Shown here: positions 1 to 9,202 of the stretch, piece by piece
Layout of the letters: every line of letters begins with the position of its first letter
Position numbering within the stretch: the first letter of the stretch is position 1
From: Cryptosporidium bovis
Taxonomy: Eukaryota; Apicomplexa; Conoidasida; Eucoccidiorida; Cryptosporidiidae
Assembly: GCA_009768925.2 (NCBI GenBank)
Contig: VHIT02000050.1
Coordinates: forward strand, 62,001-126,000
Direction of reading: 5' to 3'
Length of the DNA: 64,000 nt
Made by a program: the position numbers and the translations under genes
The notes under the pieces: model-generated
Told to the model about the DNA's origin: nothing
Databases searched by the model: none
The model's input: the letters and a program-made list of their open reading frames with translations, nothing else

Positions 1-601
1 ATTGAGACTACTCCGTGTGCCATTTGTTGTAACATTCTTGTCTAAGGAATAAAGAACTTAAAGTTTAAAATTTGTGTAGTAATTAGAGTAATTCGGAGAG
101 TGGGATAAGAATGAGACTTACTATCATATTCAGGCCTGATTGATATTACTAAATTCAAACAAAATAGTATGATTATCAGAAGTTGTTTCATTTTCAAATT
201 AAAATGTAATTTCTATTCATTAAAGACAATACGTTTTCTGCATGTAAAAAAAAAAAGACTTTGTGATAGCTTTTTCTTCAGATTTTTAATTATATAGATA
301 GCGAAGACATGCGAGGTTTGTTTCCGATGAATATAATATACATAAATTACATTGAAATCCAACTTATAAAAATTGAAAATAGTACGAATTTATGAAATAT
401 GTTTCAATAGGACTAACTGGATTTCCTACGATTCAATACGTTTTTTCTTTGAATTTTGAATCTCAATTATAATTGAATCAAAACGATTATCGACCTCTAT
501 GTAAAATTATAGACAAAAATTTTAAACACTGAAAAAGAAAAAAAATATTTATATTAGTTTTGAGCTCCCTCTACAAGAAAAGCATTAGGTCAAATAAAAA
601 T
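1..601. other. Left-edge intergenic region
   Basis: AT-rich sequence with several A or T homopolymers. I see no convincing open frame, tRNA or repeat. It lies downstream of the first minus-strand gene and probably holds its 3' end, plus flank of a gene outside the window. Confidence 0.5.
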
Positions 602-1366
602 TCAATTTTTTTTGGCTTCTTTCAAGCTGCCGGAATCGTCGAGCCCATTTAAATACGGCGATTTATCGACAATACTTTCAATTTTGGGAGATAATAATTC
701 TGGAACCTTCAGGGAGCTTGAACTGATATCCCCTATAGAGCTAGGGTTTCCAAGCAAATGAATCACATTGAAACCTAGCTGAAAAAGTAGATTCACCATT
801 CCCTCCTGTTCCAACTTTTCCCTGTCGTTTGAATAAAATACATAAACTGGGAAAGCAAATGCATTTGTTTCCGATAGAGAGGAAGGAGAGACCATCGAAA
901 TATTTGGTTTTAGCGAAACTGGGGTTTTTAGTGTTGTAATCTCGCAACTGACTCCGGAAGCAGGCAAGTCTTGAACTAAACTGTGCAAGGCCTTAAGATA
1001 CCCCTGTTTTGATAGTTCATCCGCAGTAATGTAAATATCAGTTGGATTCTGGAATGAAAGCTTAATTTTTGCAACTTTATCGTTATCTGGAAAAAACTTC
1101 CTGTATACTCTGAACAGTGTTCTCAGTAACGCACGTCCAAATGGGGCATCACTTTCCCTTGGGCAGTGAACTTTAATTGAACTCTCAAGTGAGTAATACT
1201 TCACAAAAACATTATATTTCCAATCCGGGGGTACCTTGATGCTTGGATATTTTGTGTGAACCCTTTCATTGATTGATTCAATGATATTATTTTCCTCAGG
1301 GCATGTTTCGGAACCATGCACGTATACAAATATTAATGCTGTTACCAATATCCTTGTTAATAACAT
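602..1366 (-). CDS. Secreted protein of unknown function, 254 aa
   Basis: An intact minus-strand frame with an ATG start. Residues 1-19 form a classical signal peptide: a short basic start, then a hydrophobic core ending VYVHGS. The mature part has few cysteines, no transmembrane segment and a hydrophilic Lys-rich tail. I recognise no domain. It lies tandem to another secreted-protein gene just downstream on the map (1464-2810). Both have a stretch where an Ile/Leu/Phe-rich helix precedes a Pro-containing segment, so they could be distant paralogues; that is only an impression. It is probably lineage-specific and enters the secretory pathway. Whether it goes to an apical organelle, the vacuole or the host cannot be read from the sequence. 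Confidence 0.8.
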   Translation of the reverse strand: MLLTRILVTALIFVYVHGSETCPEENNIIESINERVHTKYPSIKVPPDWKYNVFVKYYSLESSIKVHCPRESDAPFGRALLRTLFRVYRKFFPDNDKVAKIKLSFQNPTDIYITADELSKQGYLKALHSLVQDLPASGVSCEITTLKTPVSLKPNISMVSPSSLSETNAFAFPVYVFYSNDREKLEQEGMVNLLFQLGFNVIHLLGNPSSIGDISSSSLKVPELLSPKIESIVDKSPYLNGLDDSGSLKEAKKN

Positions 1367-1463
1367 TTTTTGTCACTCAATTGCGCGATTACAAAAAACA
1401 GTTTAGTTTTCACTGGGGGAATAGAACTGGATTATTTTGCGTAAGTTTATAATCACTATTTTT

Positions 1464-2810
1464 TTATATCCAATTATTTTTAGTATCAAACAGCCCCCTA
1501 TTACTGTAAAAAAGTTTTTTGACAAATCTTTTAAATCTTCTCCAGGGTCTACTCGAAGGTGGCCCTGAAAGTGGGCCCAATGTAAACCAGTCAATTCTTA
1601 GTTTTTCCCTCATCAACAAATAATATAGACAAATTGAAATAACATAGTCATAAATATCCCATGACTTGGTCTTAACTGAAAGCCTTGAAATATTGTCTAG
1701 TATCCTTATCATTGCGCCTTGTGGGAAGCTCTGCCATTTCTCACCGAACCTATGCCATATTGGTATGTTCCCTACCGACCCATCACCTTTATTTGATACA
1801 CACATAACCGCCTGCCCTAGTGCCTTTCTAAATACATTAAAATCTATTCCGTCAGTTCTTCTCTGATTTTCAGTGTTTATTATCTTCATCTTGTATTTGT
1901 ATTGGTATTTGAATATTGTTAATATGATTGCAGTCACAATATCCAACTCCTTTTCCCACCAAACTGGCAAAAGTTCTACGTCGGAATCCCCATTCTCAGA
2001 ACTAAACTTTCTCTTTTTTTTTACGTTGATTACATGATGATATGCAATCTTAAATAACCTGAGTGGGTCGCCTTGTAAAGTTTTTAGATTACACTCTTCA
2101 TTTGAACTATTTTGCTTATCTTCCCAAATTTCCATCCTCGGTTTAGAGTCTCTATTTTTCTCTAATTTCTCCACTAAAATTTTACTGTATTTTTTCCCTG
2201 ATATATTGCTCAGTGATGCATTAATGTGGAGTTTTTCTTTTGAAAAGATATATACTAGTGAGAGAAAAGGTCTACATGGTTTTTTTGAAATCAGGTTAAC
2301 AGGTAATTTGAATATTTCTGGAGTATTGAATACAGTTTTAAATATTCTCAAAATTTGGTTTAATACAATGTTTGTATTGGTTTCGTATTTCCACCAATTT
2401 TCCCAGTTTGGGAGTTGATTAATCGCCAAGTAATCGCTAGATAGCTCCTCTAAAGGGGGAACATCCCCAAATTTCCAATTATTATATTTTTTATAGTCAA
2501 AAATTTCCATTGCAGAATTTAATCTTTGTGATAGAAAAATGATGAATGAAATAATGACATAGTCCTCGTTTTCCCAGTCGCTTGAAATAATCAAAGATTT
2601 TTTTCTATATGGAAGGTTTTTCGCTATTTGCTCTATTGTCCCTTTTTTTTTTCCGAATCTTCTTGAATGTAATAAACGATTTCTATAAATATTCTTTAGG
2701 ATATCCCTAGAAGCGACATATTCAAAGTTATTTTCACAATATAAACTCTCAATTAAACATAAAAAAAGTATGAAAGTCGATATCATTACTCGCAAAAATG
2801 AGCTCTGCAT
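1464..2810 (-). CDS. Secreted basic protein of unknown function, 448 aa
   Basis: An intact frame with an ATG start and a strong signal peptide (residues 1-25, hydrophobic core ISTFILFLCLIESLYC). The mature protein is rich in Lys, Arg, Trp and Ile. It has several hydrophobic stretches (for example around residues 85-95 and 385-395) that look more like buried helices than membrane spans. No catalytic motif is recognised. The Lys/Arg-rich start of the mature region (RRFGKKKG) and the basic C-terminus are notable. It is 97 nt upstream of the 602-1366 gene in the same orientation. Function unknown; probably lineage-specific. Confidence 0.8.
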   Translation of the reverse strand: MQSSFLRVMISTFILFLCLIESLYCENNFEYVASRDILKNIYRNRLLHSRRFGKKKGTIEQIAKNLPYRKKSLIISSDWENEDYVIISFIIFLSQRLNSAMEIFDYKKYNNWKFGDVPPLEELSSDYLAINQLPNWENWWKYETNTNIVLNQILRIFKTVFNTPEIFKLPVNLISKKPCRPFLSLVYIFSKEKLHINASLSNISGKKYSKILVEKLEKNRDSKPRMEIWEDKQNSSNEECNLKTLQGDPLRLFKIAYHHVINVKKKRKFSSENGDSDVELLPVWWEKELDIVTAIILTIFKYQYKYKMKIINTENQRRTDGIDFNVFRKALGQAVMCVSNKGDGSVGNIPIWHRFGEKWQSFPQGAMIRILDNISRLSVKTKSWDIYDYVISICLYYLLMREKLRIDWFTLGPLSGPPSSRPWRRFKRFVKKLFYSNRGLFDTKNNWI

Positions 2811-3037
2811 TTTATTAAATCAATTATTTGATTGATTTAAATATAAATAGTTATTTTATAGAATTGTTTTCTAAAATGTGATAAACATTATAAAGATGCA
2901 TGGATATATTAAAAAAATAAATATATATTAAGATACAATTCCCGGTGCAAAGAAAAGAAGTCGCGAATTTTTTTTTTCCTATTCGTTTTGCGACTCACTA
3001 TAAAAAATATTGCACACTAAGAAGAAATAAGTATAAA

Positions 3038-3401
3038 ATGACATTAATTAGAGAGAGTTCTAATTCAGTAAGTTAGTATAGATGTTACTTTAGGTTGATG
3101 CCTTTACTTCGTTTAGAACGACCTAGATAGCACTTTATCTAGAATAAAGGGTAAAAAGGGAGTTTTGGGTGTTATAATATTGGGTTCAGAGAAATGCACA
3201 CCACTAATTACCACATTTGATAAAAAAACAACACAGAAATACACGAAATATGTACATGACATAATAAATACTGCAAATCTTCTAGGAGGAAAAGAAAATA
3301 GTAGCGTTCAATTGATTAGGCTTCATTATAACAACAAAATAGTTCTGCTTGCACCAGACAAAAGTTACATATTTATAGCAATTCAAGAAACGAATTTGTG
3401 A
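3038..3401 (+). CDS. DYNLRB: Dynein light chain, roadblock/LC7 type (two exons)
   Basis: Roadblock light chains dimerise and bind the dynein intermediate chain. Exon 1 is 3038-3067 (ATG, 10 codons), the intron is 3068-3116 (49 nt, donor GTAAGT, acceptor TTTAG) and exon 2 is 3117-3401, giving 104 aa. Without the splice the frame opens only at a TTG (3165) and loses the N-terminal helix. Spliced, the helix continues as STLSRIKGKKGV, which matches the ETLKRLQSQKGV region of animal roadblock proteins. The core LITTFDKKTTQKY and the C-terminal LLAPDKSYIFIAIQ match the family signatures TTLDNSTTVQY and MVAPDKEYLLIVIQ. Length is close to the usual 96 aa. The product belongs to cytoplasmic or axonemal-type dynein; only a male-gamete or intracellular transport role can be suggested. 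Confidence 0.88.
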
Positions 3402-3492
3402 GAGATAAACTAAATCAAATTCATGTGACTCAAAAAAACGAAAGAAGTGCAAATTATTTACTAAGGATTAGTTTTTAAACATTAAACAACTA

Positions 3493-4206
3493 TCACTGTG
3501 TATTTTGTCCGTATAAAAAGTGTAATGTCAAAATAGGTAGTATTAGGGGGATTATTGACATTGAAAAGTTGATAAAGAATGAGCAAATTTCAAAAATAAT
3601 CTCTAACAACGTTGGATAATAACCAACAGTAGACAGACCGTCTCTATGAAATTCAGTTTCGGTTTGAATCGAATAACTTTTCCTTGAGTTCACTTTGAAT
3701 ATAGGACCCCAATTGAAAAATATTGCTCTGGTAACAAAAATACTAATGTTTAAAAGGAACAAAATAACAAGTGGCTTTCTGTATGAAGGCAGTATTGATC
3801 TCTGTACTATTTCAGGCAACTTGCTGAACGCAATATTTTCTATTTTGTCTGTAATCCTTTCTAATTCAGAATAAAGGGCCGATAATTTTCGCTTCAAAAA
3901 ACTTATAGTTCTTTCGGTTCGTGAGTTTGAAATTGTGTTATAGATAGAATCTTCAGCTTCGAGTCTTCCAACAAATTCATCAAAGATAGATTGGTTCGAG
4001 ATATCATTCCTTAAGGTTTCTAGAACTTCACTAATATTATTTTGTTGATTAGAAAGCCTAATAAAACGATTGAATAATGAAACTGAGTTAATTATCTGTT
4101 GAGAACGGATTGAACCTTGCCAATATTGTGACGATGTTAGTTGATTAATTAATAAATTTCGGCATCTTTCAGCCTCAACACTGTTCGTAGATATATTTAC
4201 ATCCAT
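3493..4206 (-). CDS. Membrane protein of unknown function, 237 aa
   Basis: The first ATG in frame is at 4206; the longer frame to 4224 begins with TTG. The N-terminal two thirds are hydrophilic, Asn/Gln/Ser-rich and likely helical or coiled (ISFLKRKLSALYSELERITDKIE). They are followed by two hydrophobic segments near the C-terminus, about residues 142-163 and 200-230. There is no signal peptide, so a cytosolic N-terminus with a C-terminal hairpin is likely, as in SNARE regulators or tether-like proteins. No family is recognised. The gene is divergent from the Yip-family gene with only 84 nt between start codons, so the two share a promoter. The partner is a Golgi protein, which weakly suggests an endomembrane role. 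Confidence 0.7.
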   Translation of the reverse strand: MDVNISTNSVEAERCRNLLINQLTSSQYWQGSIRSQQIINSVSLFNRFIRLSNQQNNISEVLETLRNDISNQSIFDEFVGRLEAEDSIYNTISNSRTERTISFLKRKLSALYSELERITDKIENIAFSKLPEIVQRSILPSYRKPLVILFLLNISIFVTRAIFFNWGPIFKVNSRKSYSIQTETEFHRDGLSTVGYYPTLLEIIFEICSFFINFSMSIIPLILPILTLHFLYGQNTQ

Positions 4207-4290
4207 AAATATATTATTTGACAAGATTTTTGGGAATTCATGATTTGCCGCACAAACGCCCGGCGTTCAGTTTTTTTTTTCTTGATTAAC

Positions 4291-4896
4291 ATGGATGAAT
4301 TTATTCAAAACGAATTTTCACTAAATGGAAATATTTCAGAAAGAGATGGATCGGAGGGAGCGTTGAATGAACCTATATTAACAACAATAAAAAGAGACCT
4401 GCTACTAATATACAGAAAAGTAAATTATTTAATTTTATATAATGGGGAAAGTTCAAATACAATTAATGATTTGCAGATGCTTCATAATTGGGAGTTGTGG
4501 GGACCGTGCCTGTTTATATTAGTTTTATCTTCTTGCTTATATTTAAAGGCACCTAGTGAAAGTAAGGATAATGTTTTTTCAACTATTTATTTTGTATCTA
4601 TATATGGAAGCATTCTGATTGCAATGAACTCACTAATTCTTGGGGCGAAGTCGTCATTTTTTGCAATCATAAGTTTGATAGGATACTGTATCTTTCCATT
4701 GACAATAGTATCTTTGACGTCATTGTTCTTCCCTTACTTCGTTCTTCTGATATTCACAATTATTTCTAATGGATATATATTCAAAATAATAGTAAATATG
4801 ATAGGAAACATCACGCCTGAGGAAAAGAAGTTGATCGTCCTATACCCTATTTCACTCTTCTTTATTGCCATCACATTCCTAATTTTGGTACACTAG
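4291..4896 (+). CDS. YIPF6: Yip1-domain Golgi membrane protein, YIPF6/Yip4-like
   Basis: Yip proteins sit in the early Golgi and bind Rab GTPases in vesicle traffic. After a hydrophilic N-terminus the protein has NWELWGPCLF, which corresponds to the DLWGPLL start of the Yip domain. It is followed by five hydrophobic spans, the second with AMNSLILGA (NSKLLGG in relatives) and the third with GYCIFPLTI (GYCILPLTV in relatives). These identify the YIPF6/Yip4 branch. I chose the ATG at 4291 (MDEFIQ). The frame is open from an ATG at 4240, but that 17-residue extension is encoded by a T-homopolymer region and is absent from the family. Length from 4291 is 201 aa, slightly short for the family. Confidence 0.85.
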   Translation: MDEFIQNEFSLNGNISERDGSEGALNEPILTTIKRDLLLIYRKVNYLILYNGESSNTINDLQMLHNWELWGPCLFILVLSSCLYLKAPSESKDNVFSTIYFVSIYGSILIAMNSLILGAKSSFFAIISLIGYCIFPLTIVSLTSLFFPYFVLLIFTIISNGYIFKIIVNMIGNITPEEKKLIVLYPISLFFIAITFLILVH

Positions 4897-5269
4897 AAAC
4901 CTATAAAAATTCTATGGTTAGAGACAAGGTCATATAAAATTATAAGTCAAATAATATTCTCACACATTCACACCTCAAATAAGCACGCTATTTAGGATTT
5001 CTATAGCAGAAAGGTTTACGGAAGGAAGCTACGTCAACTTAAAGATATATCTCCAATCTTGAATGTTACGCCTCTCCATTAAAAACTCAAGTAGCGCTTA
5101 AATTAGGCAACCCTTTAACAAAACCTAAATTTGAAATGGGCGCTACGGTAGTATGTTTATCGCGCTGTCTCAATGCCAGTTTAGTCTATTTCAAAGACAG
5201 TTTACAACTTTGATTTTGAGAGCTATATTTCAGGAGAAGTGTTTTGAGTTCATATTTACATAATTTACA
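4897..5269. promoter_or_regulatory. RPL3 upstream region with two stem-loops
   Basis: This is the 373-nt gap between the Yip gene and RPL3. It holds inverted repeats: GTAGCGC (5091-5097) with GCGCTAC (5140-5146), enclosing AAATTAGG (5100-5107) with CCTAAATTT (5124-5132). A second hairpin pairs CTGTCT (5165-5170) with AGACAG (5195-5200), followed by TTTACA. It could be a promoter or 5' leader of RPL3 carrying GCGC-type sites, or a small structured RNA. No open frame is seen. Confidence 0.4.
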
Positions 5270-6720
5270 ATGTCTCATCGCAAGTTTGAAAGACCAAGAT
5301 CTGGTTCTCTTGGGTTTTTACCAAGAAAAAGATGCTCTAGAAACCGTGGAAAAGTTAAAGCCTTTCCGAAGGATGATTCAAGCCAGCCACCTCATCTAAC
5401 TGCATTTATGGGTTATAAAGCAGGAATGACCCATATTGTTAGAGACGTTGATAAACCTGGTTCAAGTAAGTTTATTCTATGTGGTTTGTAGATCCTGGAA
5501 CTGTGATGTATAGAGCGTTTAAGATTAAGGTGGACGCATATTCGCAATTCACAGATTCCTAAACAGATGGTTTGATGTTGAGCCTTCGCTCCATCTAACA
5601 ACCACCTTTCATATTCCTTGTCCTTAGAAGAGTAGTTTACTTACACTCACCAATGTGAGGATGAATCTGGGAAAAACCATGAAAGTGCCACTTCTATATT
5701 CAAACCACTAACCTCATATATTGATCCTTACTAACTTAAACTCCTTTAGAATTGAACAAGAAAGAAGTAGTAGAAGCAGTTACTGTAGTGGAGACTCCTC
5801 CTATGATTTGCATCGGGTTCGTCGGCTACATTGAAACGCCAAATGGATTGAGGGCCCTTACTACCGTGTTTGCAGGATATCTCAGCGAAGAATGCAAGAG
5901 ACGCTTCTATAAAAACTATTACAGGAGCAAGCGTAAGGCGTTCACGAAGTATGCAAGAAACTATGCAGAGAATCAGAGGATGGAGGCTGAGATAGCTAGA
6001 TGCAAGCAATATTGCACCGTTATCCGTGCTCTTTGCCACACACAAATAAGCAAAACAGGGCTGAATAAGAAAAAGGCTGACATAATGGAAATTCAGGTCA
6101 ATGGTGGCACTATTGCTGACAAGATCGACTTTTGTGTGAGGTGTTTTGAGCAGCCCATACCCGTATCAACCATATTCAATGAAAATGAGATGGTAGATGT
6201 TATTGGCATCTCAAAAGGTAAAGGATTCAAGGGTGTAATTTCCAGATGGGGTGTTACGAAGTTACCACGAAAAACACGCAGGGGTGTTAGAAAAATTTCC
6301 TGTATTGGAGCCTGGCATCCCGCCAGGGTCCAATATCAAATACCTAGAGCTGGGCAGAAGGGGTACGGGCAACGCACAGAGACCAACAAGAAGATATACC
6401 GTATTGGGAGAGGTGAGGACCCGAGGAACGCATCTACTTCAGCTGATTTGACAGAGAAAACTATAACTCCAATGGGTGGCTTCCCAAGGTATGGAGTTGT
6501 CACGCAAGACTTTTTGATGTTGAAAGGTTGCACCGTAGGTTGTAAGAAGAGGCTGTTAACATTACGCAAGTCACTTGTACCTCCGGTAACCAGGTCAGCA
6601 TTAGAGGTGATAAACTTGAAGTTTATTGATACTTCGTCTAAATTTGGTCACGGAAGATTCCAGACATCCGCAGAGAAGGCAAAATACTATGGACCTTCAA
6701 AAAAGTCAATAGAAATTTAA
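5270..6720 (+). CDS. RPL3: 60S ribosomal protein L3 (two exons)
   Basis: uL3 binds the large-subunit rRNA near the peptidyl-transferase centre. Exon 1 is 5270-5465, the intron is 5466-5749 (donor GTAAGT; branch-like TACTAAC at 5729-5735; acceptor TTTAG) and exon 2 is 5750-6720, giving 388 aa (about 400 usual). The junction restores [14 protein letters not shown], matching [14 protein letters not shown] of animals. The start [20 protein letters not shown] is the canonical uL3 N-terminus. [10 protein letters not shown] contains the conserved His region, and [10 protein letters not shown] and GGFPRYG are also family motifs. Exon 2 is noticeably GC-richer and better codon-biased than its neighbours, as expected of a highly expressed gene. 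The intron is about five times the usual size here. Confidence 0.97.
5466..5749 (+). other. Unusually long RPL3 intron (284 nt), possible ncRNA host
   Basis: The boundaries are fixed by the reading frame of RPL3. The intron contains a hairpin with AGATG (5565-5569) and CATCT (5592-5596), plus GAG/CTC pairing inside, followed closely by an ACA. It also has longer-range complementary pairs AAGGTGG (5527-5533)/CCACCTT (5602-5608). A C-box-like GTGATGT is present around 5503, but I found no CTGA D box. Ribosomal-protein introns commonly host snoRNAs in other eukaryotes; here that is a suggestion only. Confidence 0.35.
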
Positions 6721-6862
6721 ATTAGGTTATTTAGTCTACCTCTGGGTGCTATGATCTTAATTGTTACCTAGGTGTTTTCTGTTCCCGCAGTTTGTACCTC
6801 GAGAATCTTAGTTTTATAGTCTTTCGACGGTTATGAGTGAGGATCAATGTGCACAGTTCATA

Positions 6863-7927
6863 TCAATTATTGGGGAAGCCTTCTCTGAGGGGGCATTGCC
6901 CATGAGTTTGGGGTGGAGATGAGAACGGCGTCCCTTCTAAGTATTTAACAGGGTCAAATATGTTTTTGTTTTCCTTCTGATAACAATTATTTAAGATGTC
7001 TTTAAATATGTTGTGGACAGTCTGAGATTTATTTTCAAAGGGAATGATAGTTTTATCAATTTTCTTGTTCCAGTTAATTTCGTCTTCAGAATAATTACAA
7101 CCTTCATTATTAGTATCTTCTAGTTCTGAATCCTCTAGAATACAAGTATTGTTAATGAAAAAATCAATTTTATCATTAAAGTAGTCCATTAATATACAAC
7201 CTGTGCCAGGAAATGATACATCTTTTTCCGGGACTTTGGGGCAGAAACTAATTGCAATACTCGCAATGATCTCAACGATAGTATTAACACCAACCATTAG
7301 TATCATTGCAATTGTCTCTGATATTCCATTAGATACGAAATTGTATCTTGGTACTTTCGAAGGGAGTGGATGCCATGCTTTAAGTAGATAATTTTTACTT
7401 TTGGAATAAGCTAGATTACAGCTTAGACACTTGCAATTAGATGAATGTCTAACCTCCGAGTGTTCATCTACTAGTAACAATTGTTGAGAAGTTATATAGT
7501 TCTTATTAAGAGCCGATTTATCTACTACGTACTTATAATTTAAAGGGATTCGACAAAAATGAGGTTCACTGTCTGTGTTATTTGGAGTAGACAAAAAATA
7601 ACCTATATTTAGCTCTTTGAAATAATTAGAATGGGTTTGGTAATTTTCGTCATTTCCCGAATCGGGGTTGGTAATCTCCCCATACCTTCGTATATGGGAT
7701 TTTAAATGTGAGGGATTTTCGGTAATGAATGTATTTATTTGACAAAATCTAGAATTATTATGTTTAATCAACTCGTATTCTTTGATGTAATAATTTATAT
7801 AATTTACATATTCACTCGGGGTCTTCTTTGATTGTAAATATGATACATCAGTTTGTGAAGAAGAATCAATCAAAATCGTTTCAGACAGGCTTCTTACTTT
7901 AAATAACGCTACCTGAATTTCTTCCAT
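6863..7927 (-). CDS. Unknown protein, 354 aa
   Basis: An intact ATG-started frame with no recognised domain. Visible features are a Ser-rich N-terminus; a short Cys cluster NCKCLSCN (about residues 165-172); a moderately hydrophobic segment around residues 200-225 (ETIAMILMVGVNTIVEIIASIAI) that may be one membrane span or a buried helix; a very acidic stretch after residue 260; and a Pro/Gly-rich C-terminus. There is no signal peptide. Its 3' end faces RPL3 (convergent, 142 nt apart). Apart from the hydrophobic stretch, composition is typical of soluble lineage-specific proteins of this genome. Confidence 0.7.
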   Translation of the reverse strand: MEEIQVALFKVRSLSETILIDSSSQTDVSYLQSKKTPSEYVNYINYYIKEYELIKHNNSRFCQINTFITENPSHLKSHIRRYGEITNPDSGNDENYQTHSNYFKELNIGYFLSTPNNTDSEPHFCRIPLNYKYVVDKSALNKNYITSQQLLLVDEHSEVRHSSNCKCLSCNLAYSKSKNYLLKAWHPLPSKVPRYNFVSNGISETIAMILMVGVNTIVEIIASIAISFCPKVPEKDVSFPGTGCILMDYFNDKIDFFINNTCILEDSELEDTNNEGCNYSEDEINWNKKIDKTIIPFENKSQTVHNIFKDILNNCYQKENKNIFDPVKYLEGTPFSSPPQTHGQCPLREGFPNN

Positions 7928-8094
7928 ATTCTAAAAAAATTACGCGTTTTATTATCTGAGTGGTTTAAAGTCAATATTAATAGAATACCTTATTTGGATA
8001 CTCATGCATTTTAAGACCAGACGCAAAAAAAGTTGAAATTAAAAGGTGGGTATAGATCTTATAATATAAATTCAATTGTAAGTATTCTCTTGAA

Positions 8095-9147
8095 TTAAGA
8101 TGTTTTTGTTTCAATATCCAGGTCATTAAAATGAAACCGAAATTTATATATATCGTATAAATGCAAACTGGTTATAGAGCCGTTTTCAGTTAAGAAAATA
8201 TGTATCAAGTTACCGGGTATTAAATCAAGCTTGTTTGTTGTGAAGTGTACATTTGGTAGCTGTTTAAGTGAATCTACAAATAAATTAGGTGTTACGGTCA
8301 AGTTAATATTATGTGCATCAAATAAAGGAAAATAACTAAGTTTGTAAAGAGCAGAAATAACGATTATTGGGACTGAGAAGTAACTTGCTGCCCGTGAAAT
8401 TAAGTATCCACCGGAAAGTGTTACTGCGCTACCATCTGGGAAAATTGCAGTTGCACTTAAAATAACCTTATTAACTCTAGGCATTACATTAAAAACACTC
8501 GAATCAGATATTAGAATTGCGTTTATTCCAGATTCACGAGATATTTTTGAGATAAAATCTTTCGAACTATTTCCTGGGTCACCGTTAACTACAAAAAGTG
8601 TCAAATCGTGCTTTTTTTTTGAAATGAATTTTATAAGCCTTTCAAATAAGTCAGAGTATCCATAAATTAAGATTTTCTCACCCGAGGCAAAAATATCTAG
8701 ACAAAGATCAAAGTCCCATGATTGCCCGAATTCATGTAGCAACTCATTAATTCCTTCAAATATTGCCGATTTAAGAAGGAAGATATTTATTTCACCCGAT
8801 AAATGTGCTTCAAAGTTTTTTGTATCATCAAAATAATACGCCTGTGTTGGGGGTCTTGTTGCAAGCTTGATGTGCTCTTTTCTTATTATATTCAAAATTC
8901 TTCTTACTGTGCTGCCTACGGAAAATGCCAGTGGATCAATACCAATTATTTCAGAGCCTATTTCTCTAATTATTCTGTATAACTCGTTTCCATTTTTCCA
9001 AGAGTGCCGATCAACTATATGCCTTAAAACTTCAATGGTCTTTCTTCCCTGGGTTTGAGATCCAACAAGTTCCCTTTTTCTAATTGAGTCGACGAATTGG
9101 TCAAGGTCAATTCTCCAATCGTCCCTGATTTTTCTTCTTTCCTGCAT
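8095..9147 (-). CDS. EIF2B2: Translation initiation factor eIF2B subunit beta
   Basis: eIF2B recycles eIF2-GDP to eIF2-GTP; the beta, alpha and delta subunits form the regulatory hexameric core. The protein is 350 aa, matching the human beta subunit (about 351). The N-terminus has KRELVGSQTQGRKTIEVLRHIV, corresponding to the beta-specific KR-x-x-VGS...ETVELLRQLV. The C-terminal Rossmann-like domain has ILIYGYSDLFERLI, FVVNGDP, ILISDSSVFNVMPRVNKVILSA and TAIFPDGS, the last matching the subunit-typical GATAVFANG. Gly-to-Ser in the usual ILGA (here ILSA) is a small deviation. The start ATG lies 55 nt from the divergent gene at 9203. Confidence 0.93.
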   Translation of the reverse strand: MQERRKIRDDWRIDLDQFVDSIRKRELVGSQTQGRKTIEVLRHIVDRHSWKNGNELYRIIREIGSEIIGIDPLAFSVGSTVRRILNIIRKEHIKLATRPPTQAYYFDDTKNFEAHLSGEINIFLLKSAIFEGINELLHEFGQSWDFDLCLDIFASGEKILIYGYSDLFERLIKFISKKKHDLTLFVVNGDPGNSSKDFISKISRESGINAILISDSSVFNVMPRVNKVILSATAIFPDGSAVTLSGGYLISRAASYFSVPIIVISALYKLSYFPLFDAHNINLTVTPNLFVDSLKQLPNVHFTTNKLDLIPGNLIHIFLTENGSITSLHLYDIYKFRFHFNDLDIETKTS

Positions 9148-9155
9148 AGAATAAC

Positions 9156-9179
9156 AAAAAAAAAAAAAATGGGGGGGGG
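9156..9179. repeat. A14-T-G9 homopolymer junction in a divergent promoter
   Basis: The 55-nt gap between the eIF2B-beta start (9147) and the start at 9203 consists largely of a run of As directly joined through one T to nine Gs. A G9 run is exceptional in this AT-rich sequence. It may act as a nucleosome-free promoter element, or its length may vary between isolates or reads. Confidence 0.75.
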
Positions 9180-9202
9180 ATTTATTTATTTTAAAATAAC
9201 AA

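Noticed and set aside
1403-1594. 63-aa minus-strand frame overlapping the second secreted gene
   Set aside because: It is an out-of-frame shadow of the 1464-2810 gene.
4240-4290. Upstream ATG of the Yip-family gene
   Set aside because: The extension is encoded by a T-homopolymer region, overlaps the divergent promoter and is not found in the family.
5460-5760. C/D-box snoRNA in the RPL3 intron
   Set aside because: A C-box-like GTGATGT is present but no CTGA D box was found, so only a weaker structured-RNA possibility is kept.
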